Positions 36,965 through 46,739 of a stretch of DNA of 64,000 nt are shown here, one piece after another. Position 1 is the first letter of the stretch. Each line of letters begins with the position of its first letter. The DNA is from Lactiplantibacillus nangangensis (GTDB lineage: Bacteria; Bacillota; Bacilli; Lactobacillales; Lactobacillaceae). The notes beneath the pieces are model-generated. The model saw only the letters and a list, made by a program, of their open reading frames with translations. It did no database searches and was not told where the DNA came from. The stretch covers positions 1 to 64,000 of the forward strand of contig NZ_BJDI01000006.1 in the NCBI RefSeq assembly GCF_005405065.1, in the 5' to 3' direction. The position numbers and the translations under genes are program-made.

Positions 36965-37726
36965 ATGTTAATTCAGACTATTCTCAAGCTGCAACGATTG
37001 AAACATCAGTACACGCAGGCTCAAGTTGCCGCAAAACTATTTGTGTCAACGCAGGCGGTTTCTAAGTGGGAGCTGGGTCAAGCTGTGCCATCGATTGATA
37101 ATCTTTTAGCTTTATCTGATTTGTATAACGTTTCTTTAGATGAATTGGTTCAGGGAAGTCCGTTTTTTAAGAAGCCCTACTTGGTTGGTCATCGTTATAG
37201 TTACTTTAAAGCATTGTTGGCAATGGTTTTATGGGCGGGCATTACGGCTTTTTTGACGGGATTTGGTTACCAACCGTTTTGGCTGACCCTTGGCGTATTT
37301 TTATTAGGTGTGGTGTTTGTCTTGCCAGTTACTGTTCATGACTATTGGGTCATTGAACAAAAGGAACTTGATATTACAAGCTACGAACACAGTAACTTAG
37401 GAAAATTAAGACAGTTGCTAACCAATCATCCAACGACGACCGTCATTGACTATAATGAGATCATTGAGGCAAAAATTATTTATCAGCGGCGCCAGCGATT
37501 TTCACCGTTTGACTTTAATCCCGATTTTTTTGACTTGCAAATTAAGACAGCCACACAAGTGTTTATCTTGTCATTGACGGCACAGTTGCGACAATTCTTT
37601 CCACAATTCATTAATTTTTTAGCTCGAAAAAATATTGCAGTGACAAGCGCTGATGAAATTGTTGACTTAATTGTCAACAAACGTTCGATCTATGATCATT
37701 TTAACCAACGACAATCAAATCGATAG
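36965..37726 (+). CDS. Membrane-linked XRE-family transcriptional regulator
   Basis: 253 aa. N-terminal XRE helix-turn-helix (ILKLQRLKHQYTQAQVAAKL, then VSTQAVSKWELGQAVPSIDN) at residues ~5-60. Two hydrophobic segments lie at ~75-118, and an unassigned C-terminal domain may sit in the cytoplasm. This HTH-plus-membrane layout is common in lactobacilli near stress or transport genes. DNA targets and signal are unknown. ATG preceded by GTGGGGGG. More AT-rich than its neighbours. Confidence 0.8.
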   Translation: MLIQTILKLQRLKHQYTQAQVAAKLFVSTQAVSKWELGQAVPSIDNLLALSDLYNVSLDELVQGSPFFKKPYLVGHRYSYFKALLAMVLWAGITAFLTGFGYQPFWLTLGVFLLGVVFVLPVTVHDYWVIEQKELDITSYEHSNLGKLRQLLTNHPTTTVIDYNEIIEAKIIYQRRQRFSPFDFNPDFFDLQIKTATQVFILSLTAQLRQFFPQFINFLARKNIAVTSADEIVDLIVNKRSIYDHFNQRQSNR

Positions 37727-37733
37727 TATCGTA

Positions 37734-37777
37734 AAAAATCTCGAAGCAACTGATGCACATGTTGCTTCGAGATTTTT
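37734..37777. terminator. Bidirectional terminator after XRE gene
   Basis: A 17-bp perfect stem (37734-37750 with 37761-37777), A- and T-run ends. Confidence 0.92.
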
Positions 37778-37789
37778 AGGTGTCGGAGT

Positions 37790-38050
37790 TTACCATAACA
37801 AGAGTGCAACTAAGATCAATAAGGCTAAGTCAGTTCCTGCATAGCACCAATTGAGCCGTTGTTTCCAGGCCCGATAGCAATCGAGCAGGCCAATCGTGGC
37901 AATGATTGCGAGGAGTGCCACGCCAGAAAGTTGTAGCACGGTTGCATTAGCGTGCAAGGCTGAAGGAAGCAATAGTAATTGGACGAGTAACCAGCAACCG
38001 GTCACTAAGCCTAAACGTAAAATGATGGCATCTTGATTTAATGGTTTCAT
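37790..38050 (-). CDS. Small three-helix membrane protein of unknown function
   Basis: 86 aa with three hydrophobic stretches (LGLVTGCWLLVQLLLLP, VALLAIIATIGLLDCY, DLALLILVALLLW). ATG with GAAGGCGTG upstream. I do not recognise the family. It is single, convergent with the XRE gene and divergent from the ArsR gene. Confidence 0.6.
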   Translation of the reverse strand: MKPLNQDAIILRLGLVTGCWLLVQLLLLPSALHANATVLQLSGVALLAIIATIGLLDCYRAWKQRLNWCYAGTDLALLILVALLLW

Positions 38051-38197
38051 CTGAACACGCCTTCCAAGTTGATTTGGTCTAATTGTAAGCGCTATCTATT
38101 GTGCTAAGAAGACCATTTTAGTCAATCTGTATTGAAATCAGACAGTTTCAATTAACTGTTGCAAAAAGTGGAAAATGGGGGTAATATTGATTCATTC

Positions 38198-38221
38198 TAA
38201 TATTTGAATATAAGAATATAA
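38198..38221. promoter_or_regulatory. ArsR-type operator upstream of arsR-like gene
   Basis: Its reverse complement contains TTATATTCTTATATTCAAAT, which differs at only two positions from the site at 38608-38627 before the TetR gene. It lies directly upstream of the AAGGAGG of the ArsR gene. Confidence 0.65.
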
Positions 38222-38233
38222 GGAGGAAACTAA

Positions 38234-38563
38234 ATGAATCCAAACGAAGCAGCTTTGCAAGAATTCCGCGAAACGATTCCGATTTTTGAAGTCTTAGCGG
38301 ATGAACGCCGGCAGCAGATCATGATTGAATTAACTCAGCATGCTCAGGGGTTAACGGTCGGGGAATTGACCAAAATCATGCAGATTTCGCAGCCAGCGGT
38401 GTCCCATCAACTTAAAACGTTAAAAGATCATCATTTTGTTAGTGTTGAACGTCAAGGCACGCGTAATTACTATCGTGTGACGTTTGATGGTCCGTTAACT
38501 AAAGTTGAACATTTAATTCATACTTTACGAGAAGATCTCAAGTTAAAGCCATATTTACATTAG
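38234..38563 (+). CDS. ArsR-family transcriptional regulator lacking metal-binding cysteines
   Basis: 109 aa winged helix. IFEVLADERRQQIMIEL, then LTVGELTKIMQISQPAVSHQLKTLKDH (recognition helix at ~50-70) and a wing VERQGTRNYYRV. There is no cysteine anywhere, so the classic CxC metal-sensing site is missing; the signal must be something else. Matching AT-rich operators before this gene and the TetR-YhgE pair suggest it represses both. AAGGAGG gives a strong start. Confidence 0.88.
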   Translation: MNPNEAALQEFRETIPIFEVLADERRQQIMIELTQHAQGLTVGELTKIMQISQPAVSHQLKTLKDHHFVSVERQGTRNYYRVTFDGPLTKVEHLIHTLREDLKLKPYLH

Positions 38564-38574
38564 GGGACTAAAGT

Positions 38575-38600
38575 CGTTGCCGCGGGAGCAACGTTGTTTT
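38575..38600 (+). terminator. Terminator after ArsR gene
   Basis: CGTTGC-CGCGGGA-GCAACG followed by TTGTTTT. Confidence 0.65.
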
Positions 38601-38607
38601 CGGACTA

Positions 38608-38629
38608 TTATATTCCTATATTCGAATTA
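38608..38629. promoter_or_regulatory. ArsR-type operator upstream of TetR-YhgE operon
   Basis: TTATATTCCTATATTCGAAT, 18 of 20 identical to the reverse complement of the site before the ArsR gene. It lies 20 bases before the TetR start. Confidence 0.65.
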
Positions 38630-38648
38630 ACGAATACCATAAAAAGGG

Positions 38649-39203
38649 GTGGTGGCAATTTCAATTCGGACGGAGCTGGATCTTCAACGTGCGATGTACG
38701 AGTTATTGGAACGGCAGTCAATCTCACAAATTACAGTGGAACAAATTTGTCAGCGAGCGTTGATTCATCGGAGTAGCTTTTATCGCTACTACACTGACAA
38801 GTTTGATTTATTGGCCCAGATGGTCATGCGCGCCTTAGAAGAGTTATTGGCCGTTGAACAGACGGATGCCGCTGGTTCAGTGGTGATGTCGCGATATATC
38901 GGGACGCACACCCAAGTTTTGCGACATTTGTTGGTGACCAATACCGAGGGTGATAATGCGCGCTCGCAACAAGTGATCAATGACTGTTTCTTGACGATTG
39001 CGCACACTGGGGCCATGGATCGGGTCTTTGTCATGATTCGAAATGCGCGCCAGCCAGATTTAACAGCCTACTTAGTTAGTGGGGCCATTACTAGTATTGT
39101 GCAATGGTTAAATAACGATCGCCGTGACGGTGGTGATCCAAAAATTCAGGCAGCAATTGAGACAACGTTAGCGTCGTTGTTCTCACTAGAACAACATATT
39201 TAA
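38649..39203 (+). CDS. TetR-family transcriptional regulator
   Basis: 184 aa. The N-terminal HTH covers ALAMYELLERQS-like helix 1 and ITVEQICQRALIHRSSFYRYYTDKFDLL (residues ~26-55). The C-terminal domain resembles the TetR_C group commonly encoded beside YhgE/Pip genes. Start codons are ambiguous: GTG at 38649 or 38652, both close behind AAAAAGGGG. The YhgE gene begins 25 bases downstream, so the pair is one operon, and this protein probably also represses it. Confidence 0.85.
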   Translation: MVAISIRTELDLQRAMYELLERQSISQITVEQICQRALIHRSSFYRYYTDKFDLLAQMVMRALEELLAVEQTDAAGSVVMSRYIGTHTQVLRHLLVTNTEGDNARSQQVINDCFLTIAHTGAMDRVFVMIRNARQPDLTAYLVSGAITSIVQWLNNDRRDGGDPKIQAAIETTLASLFSLEQHI

Positions 39204-39228
39204 ATTCTGTGAAGGAAGGTTTCAGGTT

Positions 39229-42200
39229 GTGAAAATGATTCGTGGAGAATGGCGGTCGATCTTCCATAGTAAGATTCTATGGATTTCGGTGGCGGTCATG
39301 GTTTTAATTCCATTTTTGTATAGTGTCTTCTTCCTGACTTCGGTCTGGGATCCATACGGGGATACAAAGAATTTACCGGTGGCGGTTGTCAATAACGATA
39401 AACCGGTGAATTATCAAGGTAAACGATTAGCAGTTGGGGAAGAGATGGTCAAGAACATTAAGAAAAATGACCAACTCGGATGGCACTTCGTTTCGGCGGA
39501 CGAAGCCCAAGCCGGCTTAGCTGATCACAAGTATTATACGGTTGTGACCATTCCAGCTAATTTTTCAAAACACGCAACGACGGTAACGAGTAAGCATCCG
39601 CAAAAGATGAAGTTACATTACTCAACTAACGCGTCGCTGAATTACATTGCTAAAGTGATTAGTGATGCTGGTGCGACCCAGCTGAACCAAAACGTGCGGG
39701 CCTCAGTGACTAAAGCTTATGCCTTAGCAATGTTTGACCAAGTGAAAACTGCTGGAAAAGGCTTTAGTAAAGCTGCAGATGGCGCTAAGCAGTTGAAAGA
39801 TGGTGGGGTCGTCTTACAAGATGGTTTGACCACTTACACAACTGGTGTGCATACGTTGAAGGACGGCACGACTGAACTCAATACTAAAGTGCAACAATTA
39901 CCAGCTGGTATCGCTAAATTAGCAAATGGCGGGAGTGCCTTGAAGACGGGGTTAGATACGTTGAATGGTAGTACCGGCGCATTAGCTAGCGGTGTGACCA
40001 AGTTGGCGGATGGTTCTGGCCAAGTCACTAATGGGCTGAAGACCATGAACGGTAGCACTGGTGAATTAGCAACTGGTGTCACAAAGTTAGTTGATGGTTC
40101 TGGTCAAGTAACGACTGGTTTGAAAACGCTAGATGGCAGTACTGGGCAGTTGGCTAGCGGAGTTAGTGAGTTGACCAAGGGATCTGGCCAAGTCACTGGT
40201 GGTTTAACACAGTTGAATGGCAAGTTACCAGCACTAAAAAAAGGTTCAGCAAAAGTAACTAATGGCTTAGTCACACTGAAAACACAGACTAAGGATCTAC
40301 CTGCTGGTATTGAAAAACTCTATCAGGGGTCTAAAGCAGTGACTGGTGGCTTAACTGTTCTAAATGGTAAAACTGGTGACCTGACAAGTGGTGCTAAACA
40401 ACTTGCTGGTGGTTCAACGGCTTTAAAAGTTGGTGTGGTGCAATATACTAATGGTGTTTATCAGCTTTCTGAAGGCCTACAAAAGATGGATAGTCAGACT
40501 GGTGAACTTTCTGGTGGTGTGACCTTATTAACTAAGGGTGCTAGCGGGTTGACCAAAGGACTTTCTGATTACACTACCGGCGTTTCTACTGCTAATGATG
40601 GTGCTAAGTCGGTCAATGATGGCTTATCTCAATTGAAGCGTAATACTGGTGACTTAACCACTGGTGTCTCAAGCTTAAGTACCGGTGCTAGTACCGCAGA
40701 TGCAACGGTAGCTGAGTTGCAGGATGGTAGTCAACAAGTGACAAAAGGGTTAAATGATCTTTATGCGACGGTAACCAGCGATGATGCTAAGGCGCAAATT
40801 GTTACTTTGAAGACTGGTATGGCTCAAATGGACAAGGCTTTGCAAGGCGTTCAAGCACAAATGGCTGCTAAGGCTCAAGCCAGCGCAAGTACGACTAAAG
40901 CCAATAGTTTAATGAGCAATATGCAAAACAATGTGGCCCAATTAACGACGACTGATAGTAATGCGACGACTGATAATTCAGCGATTACTAAGCAAATCAA
41001 TGAGAAAATTGAAGCATTACAGGCCTCACAAAACTTATCTGATGCACAGGTTAAAGCATTGGAAGCTAGCTTGGCTAGTGTTAGTCAGACACAGACGAAG
41101 CCTAATACGCAGGCTGCCAGTGATTTGAAGTCAAACATGACCGAATTACAATCCGTTCTAGCAACGAATAAGGCAGCAACGGATGACTCAATGGCGAGTC
41201 TAATCAAGAACTTTGAAACCCTCGAAAGTGGTGTTAATAGTTTAGCGACTAGCGTGGATTCAATGGCTGATGCGATTAATGAGTTAGGAACTAATTCAGC
41301 TAAAATTACAGGCGGTTTAACACAATTACAAGCAGGAACTGCAAACTTAAGTGCTGGCCTGACTAAATTGAATGGTGAAGTTCCTGGCTTAGTTGGCGGA
41401 ATCAATGGTTTATCAGATGGTTCAACAAAACTTGCTACTGGCACGACTAAGTTGGTTGCTAAATCAGCAGAACTAAATAGTGGCGCTAGTCAGATTAGTA
41501 CTGGCTTAGCAGGCTTGAATGATAAAGTTCCTGCATTGGTTGGTGGGATTAGCCAAGCAAGTACCGGTGCTAAAGCCTTAACTGCTAAATCAGCTGAGTT
41601 AACGGCTGGCTCAACGAAACTTGCTGTTGGTGCAAACCAGCTCAATACTAGTGTGCCGACCCTAGTTTCTGGTGTAACACAGTTATTAGCTGGTTCACAA
41701 CAAGTTACGGGTGGTTTGAAGACAGTTAATGGCAGTGTGCCTGCTATGATTACTGGAATCAACGCCTTGACGGATGGTTCTAAGCAGGTTACTGATGGTA
41801 TTGGCACTGTCCAAATCGGAGTTGTCAAATTAGTCGACGGCTCTGGTAAAGTAACGACTGGCCTTGTTCAGTTAAATGGCAAGGTGCCTACTTTGGTTTC
41901 TGGCGTTAAGAAGTTAACGGCTGGCTCTAGTCAAGTGACTGGTGGTTTAGTAACCTTGAATGGCAAAGTTCCAGCTTTAGTAAGCGGTGTTCAACAGTTG
42001 TTCAGTGGCTCTAGTCAAGTGACTACTGGTTTGAATACACTGAACGGTCAAGTGCCAACGTTAGTTTCAGGTGTTCAACAACTTGATACCGGTGCTGGTC
42101 AATTAAACACTGGCTTGCAAACATTACAAGGCAGCACTGGTCAATTAACCGGTGGCGTTCAACAACTCGCTGATGGTGCTGATCAATTGGATGCCAACTC

Positions 42201-42984
42201 AGCCAAGTTATTGGCTGGTAACAAGAAAATCAAGAATGGAAATGGCACTTTAGCCACTTCCTTGAAGAGTGGTGCCGATACGGTCAATGCAACGCCATTG
42301 AAGAATGCGAATGCGCAAATGTTCGCAACGCCTTCTAAGTTGACCCATTCTAACTACAGTTATGTGCCAAACTATGGTCATGCCTTAGCGCCATATGTCT
42401 TGTCCTTAGCCCTCTATGTTGGGGCAATCGTCTTCAACTTCGCTTACCCAATTCGGCGGATGTCTGACGATGATGGGACACCAACACAATGGTTCTTAAG
42501 CAAGATTGCGGTTGGCGCACCGGTTGCTATCTTGATGGCAATTATTGAATGTGTGGCCTTACTCATCGTTGGTTTGAAGCCAATCAGCATGGCTGGTTAC
42601 TTCACGACGGCGATTGTGATCGCACTGGCGTCGATGTTCATCGTCATGTTCTTGTCGATGTTATTCGATAATCCAGGTCGATTTGTTGCGATGGTCTTAT
42701 TGATGCTTCAATTGGGCGGTTCTGGTGGGACCTTCCCAATGGAAATCACGAACCATTTCTTCAATGTGATCCATCCATTCTTACCTTTGACGTACTCGAT
42801 TCTCGCGTTCCGGCAATCCTTAACTGGTGGCTGGGGCAACGGGACGTTCGTCTCATCGATCGTTATCTTGGCAATCTTTGCCATTGTCGCATTGTTCCTC
42901 TTGTGGGTCTCAATGGTCTTCTTGAAGAAACACAACATGCAAGAATCAGCTGAAGCACCAATTCAGATGAAAGCTGGCAAATAA
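39229..42984 (+). CDS. YhgE/Pip-domain giant membrane protein
   Basis: 1251 aa from GTG 39229 (GGAAGG upstream). One N-terminal helix (ILWISVAVMVLIPFLYSVFF) precedes the YhgE N-domain. About 850 residues of repetitive LxxGxxxLxxG-type sequence follow (units such as LASGVTKLADGSGQVTNGL and LVSGVQQL), predicted as a long helical/coiled rod outside the membrane. A C-terminal block of about five to six helices belongs to the ABC-2-like permease fold. Relatives include the lactococcal phage infection protein Pip and the type VII-associated EsaA. Possible roles: phage receptor, secretion or envelope stress. Its rod is longer than in Pip (~900 aa). Confidence 0.88.
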   Translation: MKMIRGEWRSIFHSKILWISVAVMVLIPFLYSVFFLTSVWDPYGDTKNLPVAVVNNDKPVNYQGKRLAVGEEMVKNIKKNDQLGWHFVSADEAQAGLADHKYYTVVTIPANFSKHATTVTSKHPQKMKLHYSTNASLNYIAKVISDAGATQLNQNVRASVTKAYALAMFDQVKTAGKGFSKAADGAKQLKDGGVVLQDGLTTYTTGVHTLKDGTTELNTKVQQLPAGIAKLANGGSALKTGLDTLNGSTGALASGVTKLADGSGQVTNGLKTMNGSTGELATGVTKLVDGSGQVTTGLKTLDGSTGQLASGVSELTKGSGQVTGGLTQLNGKLPALKKGSAKVTNGLVTLKTQTKDLPAGIEKLYQGSKAVTGGLTVLNGKTGDLTSGAKQLAGGSTALKVGVVQYTNGVYQLSEGLQKMDSQTGELSGGVTLLTKGASGLTKGLSDYTTGVSTANDGAKSVNDGLSQLKRNTGDLTTGVSSLSTGASTADATVAELQDGSQQVTKGLNDLYATVTSDDAKAQIVTLKTGMAQMDKALQGVQAQMAAKAQASASTTKANSLMSNMQNNVAQLTTTDSNATTDNSAITKQINEKIEALQASQNLSDAQVKALEASLASVSQTQTKPNTQAASDLKSNMTELQSVLATNKAATDDSMASLIKNFETLESGVNSLATSVDSMADAINELGTNSAKITGGLTQLQAGTANLSAGLTKLNGEVPGLVGGINGLSDGSTKLATGTTKLVAKSAELNSGASQISTGLAGLNDKVPALVGGISQASTGAKALTAKSAELTAGSTKLAVGANQLNTSVPTLVSGVTQLLAGSQQVTGGLKTVNGSVPAMITGINALTDGSKQVTDGIGTVQIGVVKLVDGSGKVTTGLVQLNGKVPTLVSGVKKLTAGSSQVTGGLVTLNGKVPALVSGVQQLFSGSSQVTTGLNTLNGQVPTLVSGVQQLDTGAGQLNTGLQTLQGSTGQLTGGVQQLADGADQLDANSAKLLAGNKKIKNGNGTLATSLKSGADTVNATPLKNANAQMFATPSKLTHSNYSYVPNYGHALAPYVLSLALYVGAIVFNFAYPIRRMSDDDGTPTQWFLSKIAVGAPVAILMAIIECVALLIVGLKPISMAGYFTTAIVIALASMFIVMFLSMLFDNPGRFVAMVLLMLQLGGSGGTFPMEITNHFFNVIHPFLPLTYSILAFRQSLTGGWGNGTFVSSIVILAIFAIVALFLLWVSMVFLKKHNMQESAEAPIQMKAGK

Positions 42985-42996
42985 GATTTAATCGAT

Positions 42997-43029
42997 AAGT
43001 CCTGAGTGGTTCGCTACTTGGGGCTTTTC
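42997..43029 (+). terminator. Terminator after YhgE gene
   Basis: AAGTCC / GGGCTT plus inner AGT/ACT pairing, followed by TTTT. Confidence 0.65.
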
Positions 43030-43157
43030 GTTTGCCCAAATGGCCCCAGCAAACAGTTAGCAGTTTGCGAACAGCAACGCTTAGTTTATGGCCTAAGTGT
43101 GGTATGCTTATTTGTTGTCACAGTGAATTTTAATTTTCTTATTTTGGAGGCGCAATT

Positions 43158-44909
43158 TTGAGCATATTTTTAAAGTTAGGCTGGTATTTTCGCCGGGAAT
43201 GGAAGCTTTATTTGGCGGGAGTAATTGGTCTTATTTTGACGGCGGTCATCGGGATTGTGCCGCCAAGAATTATCGGGGATGTCGTCGATGGGATTAATCA
43301 ACATAGCTTGACTGCCCAGTCGTTGACAATTTATTTAGCGATTATCGCGGCCGCCGCAATTGGACAGTATCTGACGCGTTATTTATGGCGTAATGCGATT
43401 TGGGGCGGCGCAGCTGGTCTTGAACGGACACTCCGCGAACGACTTTTTTGGCATTTTATGAAGATGGATGCGACTTTTTATCAAAAGTATCGGACTGGGG
43501 ATTTGATGGCGCATGCCACTAATGACTTAACTGCCGTTGAACGGGTTGCCGGTGGGGGTATCTTGCAATTCGCAGATTCCATTATCACCGGTGGGACAAC
43601 CTTGATTGCGATGATGATGTTGATTGATTGGCGTCTAACTTTGATTGCGGTTGTACCTTTTCCCTTATTAGCTTTAGTTTCATGGTATTTAGGTCAAAAA
43701 ATCCACGTTGCCTTCCGTGCCTCACAGGCAGCCTTTTCACGACTAAATAATAAGGCTCAGGAAAGTATCAGTGGGATTAAAGTTATCAAGGCGCTTGGTC
43801 AAGAAAAAGCGGATGTCGATGACTTTAATGATCAGATTGATCAGACGATTAAAATTAATCGACATGTTAATTTTTTAGATTCGTTGTTTGATCCAGCGAT
43901 TACGTTAATTATTGCGTTGTCCTATGCGGCGACCATCATCCTTGGTGGGATGTATGTGGTGAACCACGTAATCACGATTGGTAATTTGGTATCCTTCATT
44001 ACGTACCTCGGGATGATGGTTTGGCCGATGTTTGCGGTCGGCATGCTATTTAATACGATGGAACGTGGTAATGCTTCATATGATCGCGTGATGGAATTAT
44101 TAAATCAAAAAAGTGCGATTATTGATCGCAAAAATGGTATAGCGCAACGGCCAACTGGCGGGATGCACTATGCCGTCGATAAGTTTAATTATCCTAATGA
44201 CGCTGGGACGAGTCTGAGTGAGGTTCACTTTGACTTAAAGGCCGGTCAAACGTTAGGGATCGTTGGCCGGGTTGGTTCCGGTAAGTCGACGATTATGCGA
44301 TTGATTTTGCGCGAGTTTGATAATTATGACGGCCAGATTCAATATGGTGGACATGATATCAAGCATTATGCGCTCGACAGTTATTTACCAGCGATTGGCT
44401 ATGTGCCTCAGGATAGTTTTCTCTTTTCAAATACGATTCGCGAAAATATTCGGTTTGCTGATCCCAAAGTTTCACAAGCCACTGTTGAAGACGTCGCCGC
44501 TAAGAGTGATTTGAGCGGTCAGATTGCGTCAATGACGGCCGGCTATGATACACAGGTAGGTGAACAAGGTATCTCACTTTCTGGTGGTCAACGGCAACGT
44601 TTGGCGATTGCGCGGGCGTTATTGATTAATCCGGAATTGTTGATTTTGGATGATGCGTTGTCAGCGGTCGATGCGGAAACGGAAGCTGAAATTCTTGCCA
44701 ATTTGAAAGCAGAACGTGCTGACAAAACGACGATTATCGCGGCGCACCGATTAAGCTCAGTCATGAATGCGGATGAAATCATCGTGATGGATGAAGGTCG
44801 CATCGTCGAACGTGGGACGCATTCACAATTAATGCAGCAACACGGTTGGTATCAAGAAATTTTTGAGCGCCAACAATTAGAAACTAAAGTGGAAGGGGCG
44901 GTGCAATAA
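43158..44909 (+). CDS. Multidrug ABC exporter half-transporter, degenerate-site subunit
   Basis: 583 aa from TTG 43158 behind TTGGAGG. Six membrane helices precede the ATPase domain. Walker A GRVGSGKST (~370), signature LSGGQRQR (~475), and Walker B LLILDDALS, where Asp replaces the catalytic Glu. This D is typical of one partner of heterodimeric exporters such as LmrCD or BmrCD. The next gene starts on its last base, so the pair is made together. The second subunit carries the complementary features. Confidence 0.92.
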   Translation: MSIFLKLGWYFRREWKLYLAGVIGLILTAVIGIVPPRIIGDVVDGINQHSLTAQSLTIYLAIIAAAAIGQYLTRYLWRNAIWGGAAGLERTLRERLFWHFMKMDATFYQKYRTGDLMAHATNDLTAVERVAGGGILQFADSIITGGTTLIAMMMLIDWRLTLIAVVPFPLLALVSWYLGQKIHVAFRASQAAFSRLNNKAQESISGIKVIKALGQEKADVDDFNDQIDQTIKINRHVNFLDSLFDPAITLIIALSYAATIILGGMYVVNHVITIGNLVSFITYLGMMVWPMFAVGMLFNTMERGNASYDRVMELLNQKSAIIDRKNGIAQRPTGGMHYAVDKFNYPNDAGTSLSEVHFDLKAGQTLGIVGRVGSGKSTIMRLILREFDNYDGQIQYGGHDIKHYALDSYLPAIGYVPQDSFLFSNTIRENIRFADPKVSQATVEDVAAKSDLSGQIASMTAGYDTQVGEQGISLSGGQRQRLAIARALLINPELLILDDALSAVDAETEAEILANLKAERADKTTIIAAHRLSSVMNADEIIVMDEGRIVERGTHSQLMQQHGWYQEIFERQQLETKVEGAVQ

Positions 44910-46696
44910 TGGCAGAACGTCAATCTGTTTGGGCGCGGAGCATGCCGGTCAAAGAGCAGCTAACCGTTATTCGCCGGTTGTTACCTTACGCCAAGCCATT
45001 CAAGTGGTTTTTTGTTACGACGATTTTAATGTCGGGTTTAATTAGTTTAGTTAATATTTATTTACCGAAAGTCTTACAATTGTTTATTGACCGCTATTTA
45101 CGGACCGGGCATGCGACGATTGCGATTATGTGGTATTTCGCGGGCTTATATTTCTTTGGCATGATTGTACGGGTCACCATGCAATTCTTCCAGAACTACA
45201 CGAGTACGATGGGTGCCGAGTACATGTTGGAAAATGTGCGACGCCAAATGTTCAAAAAGTTGCATCGGATGGGCATGCGTTATTTCGACCAAGTCCCAGG
45301 TGGGTCGATTTTGTCACGGTTGACCAATGATACGATGTCGTTTTCGAACTTCTGGGCACTATTTAATACGCTCTTTACTGCGTTTTTCGCCGTGATCTCG
45401 TCGTTTTTGGCGATGTATTTTACGGATAGTGAAATTGCCTTATGGTTGCTCGTTTTTATGCCGTTCTTAGCGGTATCTGTTTGGTATTATCAACGTTACA
45501 GTTCGCGGGTCTACCGGCGAATGCGGGAACGTTTGAGTGAATTGAATACCAAATTAAGCGAAGCGATTACTGGAATCAGTGTGATTCAACAATTCCGACA
45601 AGAGCGACGGATCAACGATGAATTTGATACGACGAATAATGCTTACTTCAAGACACGTCAAGCGATGATTCGGACCAACTCACTGTTATTGAGTCCAATC
45701 ATTAACTTGTTTTATGCCTTAGGAACCGTCATGATTTTGGGCTTCTTTGGGGTTCGTGGCCTCAATGGTTACGTGGCAGCTGGGGTCGTTTACGCGTTTA
45801 TCACTTATCTGGATAATTTCTATAATCCGATGACGCAAATGATGGATAACCTTTCTGACTTCCAAGATGGGGTCGTTGCTGGTTCACGGGTCTTACGAGT
45901 GATGGACGACCCAACGATTGCACCAGCCCAGCACGCTGATCCAGCGGCAAAAATTACGCGTGGCAAAATTGAATTTAAACACGTGACCTTTGCCTATGAT
46001 GGGGTCAATCCAGTGTTGAAAGACGTCTCTTTTGTCGCTGAACCTGGTCAAACCGTGGCCTTAGTTGGTCAGACTGGGAGCGGTAAAACGTCGACAATCA
46101 ATGTTTTGATGCGTTTCTATGAATTTCAGTCTGGTGAGGTCTTGATCGATGACCGTGATATTCGTGAGTATCCAGCTAAAGAGTTGCGGCAAAAGCTGGG
46201 TCTCGTTTTGCAGGAACCATTCATGTTTTATGGTGACATTAAGTCAAATATTCGGATGTTTGATGACACGATCTCGGATGAGCAAGTGGAAGCTGCGGCA
46301 AAATTTGTGACTGCGGATGAATTTATTGATGAGTTGCCACAAAACTATGACTCACGAGTGATTGAACGTGGTGCCAGTTATTCTTCGGGCCAACGTCAAC
46401 TGATTTCATTTGCGCGGACGATCGTGACGGATCCTAAAATCTTGATTTTGGATGAAGCGACGGCGAACGTGGATACGGAAACCGAAGAGATGATTCAGAC
46501 CGGATTAAGTCGGATTCAACAGAACCGGACGACAATTGCGATCGCGCACCGGTTGTCCACGATTCAAAACGCCGACCTGATCTTAGTCTTGAATCAAGGT
46601 CAAATTGTGGAACGTGGGACTAATGATGACTTGTTAGCGCAACAGGGTTATTACTACGATATGATTCAATTACAAAACTCGGCGCACGCTAAGTAG
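44909..46696 (+). CDS. Multidrug ABC exporter half-transporter, catalytic-site subunit
   Basis: 595 aa. Six helices, then Walker A GQTGSGKTS (~386), signature YSSGQRQLIS (SSGQ in place of SGGQ) and Walker B ILILDEATANVD with the catalytic Glu. Combined with the neighbour, one ATP site is canonical (this subunit's Walker B with the other's LSGGQ) and one is weak, as in LmrCD. Probably expels drugs or lipids. Translationally coupled to the upstream subunit; GGAAGGGGCGG precedes the start. Confidence 0.92.
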   Translation: MAERQSVWARSMPVKEQLTVIRRLLPYAKPFKWFFVTTILMSGLISLVNIYLPKVLQLFIDRYLRTGHATIAIMWYFAGLYFFGMIVRVTMQFFQNYTSTMGAEYMLENVRRQMFKKLHRMGMRYFDQVPGGSILSRLTNDTMSFSNFWALFNTLFTAFFAVISSFLAMYFTDSEIALWLLVFMPFLAVSVWYYQRYSSRVYRRMRERLSELNTKLSEAITGISVIQQFRQERRINDEFDTTNNAYFKTRQAMIRTNSLLLSPIINLFYALGTVMILGFFGVRGLNGYVAAGVVYAFITYLDNFYNPMTQMMDNLSDFQDGVVAGSRVLRVMDDPTIAPAQHADPAAKITRGKIEFKHVTFAYDGVNPVLKDVSFVAEPGQTVALVGQTGSGKTSTINVLMRFYEFQSGEVLIDDRDIREYPAKELRQKLGLVLQEPFMFYGDIKSNIRMFDDTISDEQVEAAAKFVTADEFIDELPQNYDSRVIERGASYSSGQRQLISFARTIVTDPKILILDEATANVDTETEEMIQTGLSRIQQNRTTIAIAHRLSTIQNADLILVLNQGQIVERGTNDDLLAQQGYYYDMIQLQNSAHAK

Positions 46697-46739
46697 AACT
46701 GTGTTAAGCTGGACGTAAAATGAACGTGAGGTGGCGTGA

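Noticed and set aside
39834-41828. Several 82-119 aa antisense frames in the YhgE gene
   Set aside because: Produced by the repetitive Gly/Leu/Thr codons of the sense gene; none has a start site of its own.
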